A DNA stretch of 64,000 nucleotides from Magnolia sinica (GCF_029962835.1 NC_080589.1:18125586-18189585); one strand, 5' to 3'. Positions 21,775-34,414 are shown, counted from the stretch's first letter. Made by a program: numbers and translations. The notes: generated by a model not told the origin, from the sequence alone.

Positions 21775-22115
21775 CGAATTCCTAAATCAGGCAAATTAGG
21801 ATTTCAAAATTTGAATCTAATTAGGGTTTTTCAATTCGAAATCCCCATATCAGTAGTTAGGGATTATTCGAAACCCTAAATCCGAATTAGGGATTTTGAA
21901 TTCAAACTCCTGGTCCAATTATCAATTAGGGATTTTGAATTCAAATCCCCAAATCCAGATTCAGTAATTAGGGTATTCCAATTGAAACTCACATCCAATT
22001 AGGGATTTCGGATTCCAATCCCCAAATACAGCAATTAGGGATTTCAAATTCCAGATTTCAGAGCTTAGATTCGAATCTAATAATCCCAAATTAGGGATTT
22101 TATATACACTTACCT
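21775..22115. repeat. Degenerate minisatellite in the copia-A leader
   Basis: A 30-40-bp unit around 'aattagggatttcgaattc' and 'aaatccccaaat' recurs about eight times. Confidence 0.75.
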
Positions 22116-23617
22116 ATATTTCTGGGAGATAGCCATGGATGCTAGGACTCCGTCGGCATCTTTGTTGGTTAGCTGTGCATCTTCATCTAAGTTAGGCCCA
22201 GATTTCGGCCATCTCCTTCTTCTCATGCGTTGGTTTCTCCCTCCATGAGCATCAAGGTGCTGGAACCCTACATGTAGTCTCATCGACGATGGTCGTCTAC
22301 TCCATGAGATGTCCATCGTCGAAGCCATGACCACCAACACCATGATCTCTCTTTGCGGCAGTCATTATCATTGCATGGAGAGATTCTTCTGGCAGATGCT
22401 GGTGGCAGAGCTCTCGCATGAGTTTTCTCTAGTTGCTGTTCTCAGACAGTCGAGGACGACTGTTTTCGGCAGGTTTTAGGTCATGAACGACCTTATAAGA
22501 AGTTAGGCCTTTCGGACCCGATTTCATCAGATTTGGGTTCTGTTTCGAACCCGATTTCATCAGATTCGGGTTTCTGTTTCGGACTCGATTTCATTAATTT
22601 GGGTTTTGTTTCCTTCTAGGCCTAACACTCGTTCTAGGGCCCATTTCGAGTTATGGATTCATCTAATTTTGCATTGGGCTTAACATCTGTTCTAGGCCCA
22701 TTTCATATACTCTGGGACATTAAATCTAGTTTCCTTTTGTCTCCAGTGGGCTTCATCAGCAGATTTTAGCATGGATGTAGTTAGGCCCATTTATTTGGAT
22801 CATGTGGTTCACATTAAATTCAGATCTTAACCAGGCCCACATCTGATCTATATGTACCGTTCATAATGAGCACTCAATTTAGTTCATTCTCTGCATAGAT
22901 GATAAAGATAATAGCCTATATTTATCAAATATGTGGTATATGAGTTGATCCATCCATGTTGTAGACACCCCTAAATGGATTTACACATTTAGTTGTTAAA
23001 GGTCAACATTCCCCATATGTCATGAGAATTGCCATTAATTAGATTTGATTTACTCATTTATAATGACCTAACAATACAGAGTTCTGATTCGACCCTATTG
23101 TTGGCCCATCACCCATCCTTAGTAGTTGATACGGACAATTGGAATATATGATCTGAAATATATCCATATGTTTCACTTTAAGGTTCCTTCATTTTCTAAA
23201 AGGTCAGTACCAACTAACTTATGGGCCGTATCGGACTAATTTAGATATAATCCATTGAGAGGCAGGATTATAATCGCGATCCTAAGTCTATATTTATAAT
23301 GTAGGATTTGGATGTGTTAGCCACCATAGTGACCTCAATCGATGAAAATTTTACAAGTACAGACTTGTAATATTAGGATAAAGAGGATTGCATACAGTCG
23401 TGTTCACATTTTCATGCGTACAGTAATGAAACATAGATGATTACCGTTTGGTAGTCACATGAATGGTTGAAGTAAATGGTGTTGATGATGTAAAGCTAAA
23501 AGACTCATCTCACCCACAGGTGTTGAGAGTCTCAGTTTTACATAATTAACATCACTTGGCTTCATGTTCAGGAGGATCACTAACATGTTATCATTACTTC
23601 CAACAAGAAGAATAATG
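22116..23617 (+). other. Copia-A leader, no gene seen
   Basis: Non-coding leader between the minisatellite and the solo LTR. At 22,500-22,620, 'ttcgg(a/g)(c/t)(t/c)cgatttcat' is repeated about three times. No open frame with known similarity. Confidence 0.5.
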
Positions 23618-23622
23618 ATGAT

Positions 23623-25882
23623 TGTTCACTCCCCAAGTATAGGGTTGTGATGTAGTAATAAACTCGGTGAGACCGAGGTCGAATCCCAAGGGACTGAAAC
23701 CTGTACGTAATCTGAAACTAGGTAGAAATAGAACTAGCCTACGATGAAATCTAAATCAAATATAAATTGATGAATAATGGTGAGAGATTAATGTAAAACT
23801 TAAGAGAAATCAGAGATAAGAAACTAGGGCTTCAGAGGATCCACTTGTAAAGATCAGGGCAGTCTACGCTTGATTCACGAACTCAACTGGACTTCGAGTC
23901 CCATCTTCATCCAGTTGGAAGATATATCACTAGAATCGAATCTGAACTGTTGTTGATCTAGTTTTCAAGAGACAAGACGGATGTAAATTAGAATGTATTC
24001 CATCACAAAACCATGCCCATGAGACAAAGCAAACAACAGAATTAAACCAATCCACAACCAATTTGAGTGAGGTATGAATGTTAGGAAGGGTTCTGTCATC
24101 CAACCATGTCCAAGGGGCGATGGTGAATAACAAGGTTTCCTAACTGCATAATCACAATAATGAAAAGGAAATACTCAAAGCCATTGCAGATCTATTGTAA
24201 TTTCAGTCACAACAAACCATTAAAAACTAAAGGTATTCCTTAAAATCAAACTAATATCCGCATCAGTTTAGTAATGAATCAAAGTCATAGAGTCTTCCCA
24301 TCATACCACAAGCTTCACCTCTTAGCCTTAGCTAAGAGGTTTAGCCAGCCATGAATGGGCTAGAACTTGAACAAAAACAAAACAAAAAAAAAAGAAATAA
24401 ACTCTAACCCCTCTACTCTCTCTCCTCCTTGTGATGCACGTCTAACCGAGAGCCATGGAAAATTCCCCCTGGCTCTTTTTTTCTCTTTCTTTTATAACAA
24501 GGATGCTGTCGTGGAGTCGGTGCAGCAAAGAAGGATCGGGAACTCCTTACGTAGGTCCCTGTTTACGCAGTTCAGTTCGCAGCGGAACCGAACACAAGAA
24601 TCTGCTGCACGTTGATGGTGGGCCCTGTATTGTCTGGAGTTGGAGGAATCCGTTCCTTCCACCGGATTTGTGGTGAAATTTCGGTGGAATGGATAGATTT
24701 CAGATTGAAATCGTGACCCACAGAGATGAACTGCAGCTCCCTGTTCGTACCGTCCATCTTGCGTTTTAAACACATGGACATCGTTCTTGCTGTGTAGGTT
24801 CGATTTCCTCATCTAGGTCTAGATAAGAACCTCCGTTGGAGTCTAATGGACTGTCCAGATTGGGCTGATGATGCAAAATGGTGGCCCACAAGGATCGTCC
24901 GCAAGTCACTTCGCAAAACAGAGCATGCACGTCCTGCGCTGTGATAGTTGGTGGTCCCATGATTGATGCAGGTAGGGAAATCCAATCCGTCCACTGGATT
25001 CATAAGGTAGATTTAGGCCACTATTCCAGATTTTAAGTGGATCCAAGTTTTGGGTGGGTGACACCACTAATCGACGTGGCGACGTGTTCCTGTTGCTGTG
25101 TATGCATGGCTGCACAGAACTGATTGGGGTTTGGTCGGTTTTGACCCCTATAACGATAGAGGGTTTGGATTGGGCAAATGGTTACGCACGATGGACCACA
25201 TCATTGCTCAAACAAACATCTTCCGTCCATTTTTTCCACGAAAAACCAGATCTTCGAATCCGGTTTGGATTCTGCGGGTTAGCGCACGCTGACCGTTTTG
25301 GTTGGTTTGGTGTTAATCGCTTTCACGTGCGCTATGTATGCACCCGACCTAAGGTGGGGTCCTCAGTGATTTCTTTTGATAATCCGCTCCGTTCATTCCC
25401 TTCCTCATTTAATTTAAGGGGTGAGACCAAAATTGAAGCATATTCAGAGATCAGGTGGGCCCCAGGTTAATAATTCATAGGCTAATATGACCGTTGGGTC
25501 ACTTCCACAGGGATCTAGGGGGTGAAATTTGACACGTACGGTTAATTTATGGTCCTCAGGCTATATGTGAAGTTTCGAGCCAAACGGATGGTGGGAACCC
25601 TGTGATTTTGCATTTTGGACCAATTTCGGGCCACTTGAGCTTCAGTTTCTCGATTTTCTCGGATCTCTGACGTGTAAATCCATTGATCTTAGTCCCCTGA
25701 GGTCTGTCCCTTGCCTTGGTGATTCTGAAGTGCTAAATCCATTCTTTTAATACCCTTTTCCAGTCCAAGCTCCTAAATACACCTTGCATCAAAAACACGA
25801 TTAAAGCAAGGCGTTAAACGGTATCATGCTCGTAAATTTAGGCAATAACTGGGGTCTAGTATACAATATTTGACCCTCAACA
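23623..25882 (-). mobile_element. Solo LTR of a Ty3/gypsy-type element, 2,260 bp
   Basis: The reference strand starts TGTTCACTCC and ends CCCTCAACA, with the perfect 5-bp duplication ATGAT on both sides (23,618-23,622 and 25,883-25,887). On the minus strand the start TGTTGAGGGTCAAATATTGT closely matches the LTR start at 54,037. A TATA-like TTATAAAAG on the minus strand near 24,490 supports that orientation. No internal genes are left, which is the usual result of recombination between two LTRs. Several short open frames between 24,360 and 25,470 have no known match. Confidence 0.85.
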
Positions 25883-26032
25883 ATGATGTATTAGATCCTC
25901 ACCAGGATGTGATGGTTGAGCCCATTAGCTAGGATAATTCAGTTGATACCTCCCTTAACAACTGAATTAATTAACTTTGCCTAATATTTTTGTTTACATT
26001 CACGAAATTGCTTTGTGAAATAATGAACTAAT

Positions 26033-26935
26033 GTGAGTATATATATCTCTTTTATTTTAGTCTCGATTCCAACTAATACGTATCAAGTCCCTGCCCTAAA
26101 TGGATCTAATTATGCTCAATGGAAGGACTCCATTGAAGTTGTCCTGGGCTGCCTACAATTAGATCTTGCCCTGATAACACTAGAACTGCCAAAGCCATTT
26201 GATGATGCCACTGAAGCAGACTATAATCAATTGGAGGCATGGTTTAAATCAAATGATATATGCCTGAAAGTCATAAAGTATTTGATTTCTGAATCTATGA
26301 AGGGTGTCATGCCTAAAACAGATAAGGCCAAAGCTTTCCTGACTGAAATGGAAAAACAATTCAAGAAATCTGATAAATTTGAAGTGGGCATTCTTTTGAA
26401 TAAATTAACTCGCTCATCCTATGGAGGAAAAAGAAATATTCATGAATACATTGTAAATCGGATTGAGGTTGTTTCTAAGATACGTTCTCTAGGGCTTATA
26501 CTCATTGATGATTAACTGGTTCATTTGATCATGAACAACCTACCTCCCCAATTCGACACGTTCCTGGTAAACTATAACACTCTGAAGGACATGTGGATAT
26601 TGGATGAACTAATCACTCAGTGCGTCTAAGAAGAAAACAAGATCAAGCAGATGGTCAATGTTCAAAATGTTAATATGGTGACCTCAGGTCATGGGCATGG
26701 GCACGAGAATAAAGGTAAAAGGAAAAGGAAACAAGGATTTAATACAGGATCCTCTGGTCCTCATCTGGAAACCATGAGAATCAATTTAGAAATGGATCAA
26801 AACTCAAATGGGTTAAAGGAAAACCATGCTTCTTTTGTAAAAAGACAGGTCATCTGAAGAAAGACTGTGAAGGGTTTCAGAATTGGCTCATAAAGAAATG
26901 TAATCATTTTGTTCTTGTCTGTTTTGAAACTAATC
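26033..26935 (+). pseudogene. Copia-A gag
   Basis: The frame reads VPALNGSNYAQWKDSIEVVL (the gag N-terminal W-x-x-x-I block), then the helical core (KSDKFEVGILLNKL, then NNLPPQFDTFLV). The zinc knuckle CFFCKKTGHLKKDC follows at about 26,829-26,870, a complete C-x2-C-x4-H-x4-C that would bind RNA. In-frame stops after LILIDD (26,513-26,515) and before EENKIKQ, plus a shift before the knuckle, inactivate it. Confidence 0.85.
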
Positions 26936-29900
26936 TTACCGATGTATCGGTGGATTCCTGGTGGATAGATTCAGGAACTACTACTCACATATGTAATTCT
27001 ATGTAGGAATTACTACAGGCCAAGCCACCAACTGATGAAGAACGCTCAATATACGTAGGCAATGGTGTCAAGGTAGACATGAAGGCAATAAGAGTTTATA
27101 GGCTTAATTTAAAGTCTAGTCATTTTTTGGATTTAGTAGATACATTTTATGTGTCGTCTATAAAACGCAATTTAGTGTCAATTTCTTGTTTGGATAAATT
27201 GGGATATTCATTTCAATCTAAAAATAAAAGCTTTAGTATTTACTTTAGTTCGATTAAAGTTGGAACCGGCTCTATGGTGAACAACTTATACTAGTTAGAC
27301 TTGATTGCCTCTCATATCTATAATATTAATGCATTGCATGGAAATAAAGTAGGATCCAAGAGAAGGCTAGACTATGAGATTTCCTCCATGTTGTGGCACA
27401 GGCGACTATGCCATATATCTCGTGAGATATTAGATAGGCATGTACGAGAAGGAATTCTATATTCTCTAGACTTCTTTGACTATAAAGTATGCATTGATTG
27501 CATAAAAGGAAAACAGACTAGAATTAGAAAGAAAAGTGCAACCAAGAGTGTAGGTCTATTAGAGGTGATACATACAGATATTTGTGGACCATTCTCTACA
27601 GCTTCATGGAGTGGACACAAATATTTTATTACATTTATAGATGACTACTCTCGTTTCGGGAACCTCTACCTTATCAATGAGAAATCAGATGCCCTGGATG
27701 CTTTAAAAATCTATATGGCCGAAGTTGAAAATCAACTCGATAAAAGGATTAAAGTTGTCAGATCTGACCGTGGTGGTGAATACTTTGGCAGGTATGAAGA
27801 ATCAGGTCACAATCCAGGGCCATTCGCTAGATACCTGTAGGATTGTGATATTGTCGCCTAGTACATTATGCATGGTACTCCAGAGAAGAATGGTGTGGCT
27901 GAGAGGCACAATCGCTCCCTTATGAATATGGTGCGAAGCATGATTAGTAATTCGACATTGCTAAAAACATTGTGAGGTGATACAATCAAAACCGCAGTTC
28001 ATATACTAAACAGGGTCCCTAGCAAAGCAGTAAGCAAAACTCCTTTTGAGTTGTGGAATGAGAGAAAACTACGTCTCTGATATCTACATGTTTGGGGTTG
28101 TCCTCCTGAGGCTAAAATTTATAACTAGCATGAAAAGAAACTTGATCCTAGAACCGTAAGTTGTTTCTTCATATGATATCCAGAAAGATCAAATGGCTAT
28201 CGATTCTGCTGTCCTTCTCACTCTATCGGGATTGTTAAGACTGAGAATGCCAAATTCATTGAGGACACTAAAAACAGTGGGAGCACGAACATTAGAAATT
28301 TTGTATTTGAGGAACAAAAGACTGTGACTCCAATCATAATCAATCAAGGTCATGTGGATATTAATGATGAAGTCAATTTTGCAATCACTATAAAACACCA
28401 CGTAGAACCTCATATACCAACCACTGATAAGGAAAATAAAGATCAAAATCATACCCAACAAGAAGAAACATTGAGAAGATCTGAAAGAGAGAGAAGGCCT
28501 GTAAATCAAGACGATTACATCGTATACTTATAGGACTATGACTTTGACATAGGGGTAGGAAAAGGATCTTTGAATCCTTTACATAAGTCAAACAAAGTAC
28601 TGATCCTTCTCGTTGGTTTGATGCCATGAAAGATGAGTTCAAATCCATGCGGAACAATAAAATATGGGATCTTGTAGAATTACAAACTGGAATAAGGCCG
28701 ATTGGTTATAAATAGATATTTAAAATTAAGAGGGACTCTAAGGGCAATGTCGAAATATATAAAGCTAGACTTGGTGCCAAAAGTTTTAATCAACATGAGG
28801 GCATTGACTTTAAGGAGACTTTCTCACCAGTAACTAAGAAAGACTCATTTACAATTATAATGGCTCTTGTAGCTCATATGGACTTAGAGTTACATCAGAT
28901 GGATGTAAAGACTACATTTCTCAATGGAGATCTGAATGGGAATGTATACATGTTACAATCCGAAGGTTTTATAACTAATGACTTAGAACATTTGGTTTGC
29001 AAACTAAAGAAATCCATCTATGGGTTGAAATAGGCATCACAACAGTGGTACCTAAAGTTTCATGAAGCAATTTTCTCATATGACTTTGTAAAAAAAACTG
29101 CACATAAATGCATCTACATTAAAATTAGTGGGAGTAAGTTTGTTATGATGATTTTGTATGTTGATGACATTCTATTGGCTAACGGTGATATCATGATGTT
29201 GAGCGACACTAAGAAATTCTTATCTCAAAGATTTGAAATAAAAGATTTTAGTGAAGCTTCTTATGTCATCGACATTGAGATTTGCCATGACAGATCACTT
29301 TGCATTGCTCAGCCTGTCACAAAGGGCTTATATTACTAAGGTATTTGAAAGATATGGAATGCAAAATTGTGCTTCTGGAAAGTTGCCCATTGTAAAAGGT
29401 GACAGATTTGGCCTATTTCAGTGTCCAAAGAATGATTTGAAAAAGAATCGAATGAAAGAATTTTCTTATGCATCAATAGTAGAGAGCATCATGTATGCAC
29501 AAGTCTGTGCGCGACCAGACATTGCCTTTGCTGTTGGAATGTTGGGAAGATACCTATCTAATCCAGAAATACAACATTGGATAGCTACAAAGAAAGTATT
29601 ACGGTATCTATAGAGAACGAAGGACTTCAAACTCACATACAGAAGATCTGATCAATTAGAGTTGATTGGATACTCAGACGCAGATTTTCTGGCTACGTTG
29701 ACACTAAGAAGTCGACCTCAGGATATATCTTCATGATGGTTAGAGGAGTTGTGTCTTAGAAAAGCGTGAAATAGTCCACCATAGCCTTGTCTACCATGGA
29801 AGCTAAATTTATTACCTGCCATGAGGCATCTAATCAGGCACTATGGTTAAATAGTTTGTTCTCAGATTTGCAAGTACTGGAGCATATCCTGAAACCATTG

Positions 29901-30170
29901 AGAATATTTTACGATAATTCAGCTGCTATTTCCTTCTCTAGCAATAACAAGTATTCATCAAGGTCGAGACATATTGACATCAAATATCTTGTTGTAAAGG
30001 AAAGAGTTCAAAATCATCAAGTGTCCGTGGAATTCATCGGCACTAAGCAGATGATTGCAGATCTACTTACTAAAGGGCTCCCGATCACGCCATTTCAGGA
30101 GTATGTGACATCCATGGGAGTCATTGATCCCACAGATGTTTTTAGATGGTGGGAGTTAAGTGTACTTTGA
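26936..30170 (+). pseudogene. Copia-A pol: protease, integrase, RT, RNase H (dead)
   Basis: Domains follow in copia order. Protease: WWIDSGTTTHIC (~26,960). GAG-pre-integrase: MLWHRRLCHIS (~27,390). Integrase: IHTDICGPF, FIDDYSRF and SDRGGEYF, then EKNGVAERHN (~27,560-27,920), giving the D-D-E set. RT: QMDVKTTFLNGDL and LYVDDILL (~28,900-29,175). RNase H: STMEAKFITCHEA and HIDIKYLVVKE, ending in IADLLTKGLP (~29,790-30,090). More than ten in-frame stops occur. Several are TAG where CAG or TGG is expected, for example in LK-stop-ASQQW at 29,030-29,032. No function can remain. Confidence 0.9.
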
Positions 30171-30621
30171 TTTTCACAGATATTTAGAGATCTCATTTAT
30201 ACTGTTTGATGATTTTGATATAAAGATTTATTTCTGCTTTTCTATATATATGCACAAATTTTGAGTAAGTAGAACTATAGTCATGTCTCATTGGAAACAT
30301 GTAAAAGCTTTAGGACCTCTTAAGGATAGGTACATATCATCACACTAAGTGTGTAATCCTTATACCATATTTCCTAGTTCCTGATTTATATCATTAAGAT
30401 TGAAAGTACGTGTGACTGCACTTAGCCTTACTTCACCTAAATTAAGTGTTGTGACAACTACCACGATTTGATACTAACAGTCTTGATGGACTAGATTGAA
30501 TAACATTACACATATTGTCCAACAATTTCATTGATTAAACATTTGGATGTTTTCTTAAATCAAAACTTATTTTTCAAAAGTATTTCTACATGGTTAATCA
30601 TTGACGTTGCTCAGCGTGGCC
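30171..30621 (+). other. Copia-A 3' untranslated part
   Basis: AT-rich sequence between the end of RNase H and the polypurine tract. No gene is seen. Confidence 0.6.
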
Positions 30622-30633
30622 CAAGTGGGAGAA
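30622..30633 (+). promoter_or_regulatory. Copia-A polypurine tract
   Basis: CAAGTGGGAGAA lies directly before the 3' LTR and is the usual plus-strand primer of plant copia elements. Confidence 0.75.
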
Positions 30634-31097
30634 TGTAAGAACTCTATAAGGTGGGCCTTATTGATCAATGGCCTAGATTGATCCGAATGTTGGACTGTGT
30701 AATTATCTAAACTAGTGGACCCCACTTCTATGTGATTTACACAGATACTCTGTGTTAGGGGTGTAGTACTATAGCCTTATGCAGGGCTGTTTGAGTTGAA
30801 CTGGGATACAGCAATGTGGAGCAGTGCGAGAGAGAGTTATGATGGGATTCAAACTCTCATCTCCACAGATTCTATATAAGAGAGAGTTGGGTCCCCGATC
30901 CTACACAACAACAAAACCCTAATCCCATAAATTATTACGTATATTGGTGTGAAGGAGGGGAAGACTACAACAGAGGTTTTCTGGTATTCTAATCTAGTAT
31001 TTATAGCATCTTAGTTAGGTAAGCCATCCGAAACCTTAATATCCCTGTCCCATGCACAGTTTGATCTCAGGTATTTTCGCATCCAGTTAATCTAACA
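30634..31097 (+). repeat. Copia-A 3' LTR
   Basis: 464 bp, aligned end to end with the 5' LTR. It includes the TATA region TCTATATAAGAGAG. Confidence 0.93.
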
Positions 31098-31805
31098 CCT
31101 ATCAGATAAAATGATGGCACACATCAATATATTTAGTATGTGAGTGATAAATAGAATTCTTTACCAAATTAATCGTGTTTTCACTATTATAATTAATCGG
31201 CATGGTCTCTTACTAAAGCCCCAACCCCAACTAATTTATCATCTCTCTCAACTAAACACCTTCTTTGAATACTTTAGTTACCTTCATATATTCAGCTTTA
31301 ATTACGGAATGAGACACTACAAACTGAAGCTTCGACATCGAACTGATTGCTTATCCCGTTAACACAAACCAGTAACCAAAAGTCGACCTTTAATTGTCCA
31401 CATTGCCCGTGTAATCTAAATACACATAACATACTAACTTGTCCCATGATTTTTCAAATGCCAGGACTTAGTCCTATGTACCTTGAATATATCTAAGCAG
31501 CCATTTCACTACCTTTCAGTGTTGCTTGCTGGGGTTAGATATGTATCTGCTAATAACACCCACCGCATGTGAAATTTCTGGTCTCATACATACCATGACA
31601 TACATAAAGTTGTCAACCGCACTCGAATAAGACACCTGAGACATATCTTGCTTTTCTTCATTTGTTTCATGACACTATTCGAAAGAAACCTTAAATTGAG
31701 TCGCGTGAAGAATGCTAACCAGTTTTGCCTTGTCCATCCATACTTCACTAATACCTTCTCTAGGTATTTTGCCCTTGATAACCATAGCCTTCTCCTCTTC
31801 TTATA
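31098..31805 (-). pseudogene. Copia-B RT C-terminus and RNase H
   Basis: On the minus strand, in shifting frames: KKRRRLWLSRAKYLEKVLV and NFMYVMVCMRPEISHAVGVI, then KWLLRYIQGT, and near the left end KNSIYHSHTKYIDVCHHF. These are consecutive blocks from the end of copia RT through RNase H. Stops and shifts are frequent. The upstream part of RT lies at 34,415-34,926, past a Ty3 insertion, and the last part lies at 21,085-21,227, past copia-A. Confidence 0.85.
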
Positions 31806-32460
31806 TGACACAAGGATGGGCATCAAACACCGTCTTCCTCAGGAGATAATTACTCTGAATCCACGGAGCTTCTCCAGACTCCTCATAGAGATTCCCCGAA
31901 TCCACAAGGAGAGATAGAAAATAGAAATGAATTCTTATAAAATCTTGAAAAAAAATTAGATAATTGACTCATGTGTGTGTCCTTGTTACACCATTAATAA
32001 AGAAAAAAAACCAAAATTTATAATTACCAAAAATAACAAAATTTTTACTCCAATAAAAATCTTAATTATAGTAATACTCTTCTAAATCCTAATTTCAAAA
32101 GCTAAAAATTTTAAATAAACTTATTTTACAAGAGTCTTAGCATGATTACAATTTATTTCTTAAAAAAAGAAGAAAATATAAAATTCTAAAAATAAAAATA
32201 AAATATTTAAAAATTTAGAATTACAAAAAATAGTAATTTTTCCTTAAAATTCTGTTTTTAAGTTGAAAGCACTCATATTTTGATGAAACAGACAAATGTG
32301 ACCCACTTCATAAGTTTGTTCAACTCGGATGGCTCATTACAATAAAGATTGATAGGTTGTGCACCCCGTAACAATACTCGAATCAAAAGTTATGACCAAT
32401 TTACGGTTCACTTTCTTTTGGTACAACCATGCTACGAATGTATCTGTGCCACGTCCTACA
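31806..32460 (-). repeat. 3' LTR of the deleted Ty3 element
   Basis: Aligned with 33,761-34,414 throughout, for example 'ccttgttacaccattaataa' and 'caaaagttatg'. By eye 10-15% different, so it is an old pair. Confidence 0.85.
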
Positions 32461-32599
32461 TTAGCACTACACCAAAATCCCCATTTGGAAAAAACTTGTC
32501 CTCGAGTTACTCAAGAGACTTCGCTCATGATACTCAAATAATTTTTTACGCCAATGTTTATTAACATTTTCCTTGCATTTTGCATTAGGCTATTGAGCT

Positions 32600-32930
32600 G
32601 ACACAATTTATATACTCATGCTCTCATTGACTTGACTAGTATGGATCAGTTACTTCACTTGTGTCTGCAAGATCTCACATCCTTTCTAATGATATGAGCA
32701 ATTAGGTAGACTTGCTCCTGAGATAAGATCAATGTGGCTTTGAATATCTCGTATGGGAAGGAATTCATCGAGCACAATCGCCTTAAACTCATGTAACATT
32801 GGTTTCAAATCCCCTGGGATTTTCATAGTCTCCATATATTTTTCCTTTTCAACTAATGCATCTACATCTCCAGTCTCCTCAAATTGTTTAACAAAATCCC
32901 ATTCAATTATGAGAGACCATCCCTCCACTT
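32600..32930 (-). pseudogene. Ty3/gypsy RT N-terminal fragment
   Basis: The minus strand reads MLHEFKAIVLDEFLPIRDIQ, then SHIDLISGASLPN. This is the conserved entry to Ty3 RT (F-x-D-V-x-P-x-x-L-P... I-x-H-x-I-D-L-x-P-G). The fragment stops soon after, before the catalytic YxDD would appear. It sits directly downstream of gag, so protease and its linker were deleted. Confidence 0.75.
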
Positions 32931-32989
32931 TAGAAGTCTTGGGTTAGTTCTTCGTTCTAATAGGGATATATGTCTATCACTGATGAATC

Positions 32990-33725
32990 ATGTGGCCTGT
33001 TGCAACTCCGTTTGGACGAGGTCATCTCTCACTGACAAATAATGAGATTTCTTTGCATAACTCTTTACTGATTGACTATCCTGCCAATAATTTTGATTTT
33101 GTTGGAATAATACTTAACCGTAGTGGCTAGGGAGGAATCGCATGCACAACAACCACTTCATCCGTGACCATGTGCGGATTGACGCCTTCATCTGTCTCGT
33201 CTACTCGAGTTAAAGTTGTTCCCACCAAACCAGAGCTTTACCCTTCAACTTGTAAGTGACACGTTTAACTTTATTCTCTTCCACGATGTCCATGTAGTCG
33301 AAGAAACGTTCAACTTCAAACAACCAATCAAAAAAGTCCTTAAAGTAGAGTTGGCTGTTGAAACTAAGAAGATCGACTTTTATCTTGAATTCTCAATCTG
33401 TTCGATCTATCTGATCAATGCCTCATCCAGGATGTTGTGGAATCATGTCACCGGATCCCCCCTTCTTAGGAGTGATCATGTAGTTCACTGCTGGCATCGT
33501 CTTGCGATCAGTGTGATTATGAGTTCCAGTGCCTACAAGGGGTAGCTCACCGCCATAAACTTAGAACTACCCTAGGGCCTCCATCATGCGATCGATGGCA
33601 GCCTGCATCCCTTGCATGACTTGCCGATTCTCTCGCTCCATCGATTCGAAAGCCACCGCAGTTAAATGATGATTCCCTAAAACACCGTCCATGGGATTGT
33701 TGCCTGACCTATCATTAAAAGCCAT
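32990..33725 (-). pseudogene. Ty3/gypsy gag fragment
   Basis: The minus strand, in changing frames, reads RENRQVMQGMQAAIDRMMEA, then EVERFFDYMDIVEENKVKRV and YKLKGKALVWWEQL, the signature of plant Ty3 (chromovirus-type) gag. Stops occur in and between these blocks. Confidence 0.75.
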
Positions 33726-33740
33726 AGATCCGAGGATAAA

Positions 33741-33757
33741 GCCTCACTCTGATACCA
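33741..33757 (-). promoter_or_regulatory. tRNA-Met primer-binding site
   Basis: The minus strand reads TGGTATCAGAGTGAGGC, three bases from the 5' LTR end. Confidence 0.85.
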
Positions 33758-33760
33758 AAC

Positions 33761-34414
33761 TGACGTAGGAATGGGCATAATGAGGTCAAACACCGTCTTC
33801 CTTAGGAGATAATTACTTCCAATCCACGGAGTTTCTTTGGACTCCTCACAGAGATTCCTCAAATCCCGGAGGAGAGATAGAAAATAGAAATTAATTATAA
33901 TAAATTTTGGAAAAAAAATTGATTGATAGATAATTGTCTCATGTGTTCTTCCTTGTTACACCATTAATAAAGAAAAGATAAACCAAAATTCGTAATTACC
34001 AAAAATAACAAAATTCTAACTATAATAAAAATCTTAATTCTAGTAAAACATTTCTAAAGCCTAATTCCTAAAAATAAAAATTCCAAATAAACTTTTGTTA
34101 TAAGATTCCTAACATGATTACAAGTTATTTTTTTTAAAAGAAGAAAATCCAAAATTCTAAAAATATTAACAAATTTAGAACTACTAAAAATAGTAAAATT
34201 TCCTCAAATTTTTAAGTAGAAAGTGCTCGTTTTCTGATGAAACGGACAGACTTGACCCACCACGTGGGTTGGTTCACCTCGGATGGTCCATTACAGTAAA
34301 GATTGATAGGTTGTGCGCCCCGTAATGATACCCGGATCAAAAGTTATGGCTAATTTATGGCTCACCTCCTTTTGGTCCAACCATGCTAGGAATGTATCTG
34401 TGCCACGTCCTACA
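33761..34414 (-). repeat. 5' LTR of the deleted Ty3 element
   Basis: 654 bp. On the minus strand it starts TGTAGGACGTGGCAC and ends CCTACGTCA just before the primer site. Confidence 0.85.

Larger units (their letters stand above)
21228..31097 (+). mobile_element. Copia-A: full-length Ty1/copia retrotransposon, 9,870 bp
   Basis: Two 464-bp LTRs (21,228-21,691 and 30,634-31,097) begin TGTAAGAACTC and end ATCTAACA. They are flanked by CCTGT and CCTAT, a target duplication with one mismatch. Internal order is PBS, leader, gag, protease, integrase, RT, RNase H, purine tract, which is the copia order. By eye the LTRs differ at about one base in ten, and the coding part has many stops, so the copy is old and dead. 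It sits inside the RNase H region of copia-B and is itself split by a 2.26-kb solo LTR. Confidence 0.92.
31806..34414 (-). mobile_element. Deleted Ty3/gypsy element inserted in copia-B RT
   Basis: Two LTRs of about 655 bp (31,806-32,460 and 33,761-34,414) share the outer end GTGCCACGTCCTACA. On the minus strand a tRNA-Met primer site (TGGTATCAGAGTGAGGC, 33,741-33,757) lies three bases inside the 33,761 LTR, which is therefore the 5' LTR. Only about 1.3 kb of interior is left: part of gag joined to the start of RT. Protease, most of RT, RNase H and integrase are missing. No target duplication was found, so the ends have decayed. Confidence 0.85.

Noticed and set aside
24360-25470. Cluster of open frames on both strands
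   Set aside because: All lie inside the solo LTR, none has a known domain, and plus and minus frames overlap.
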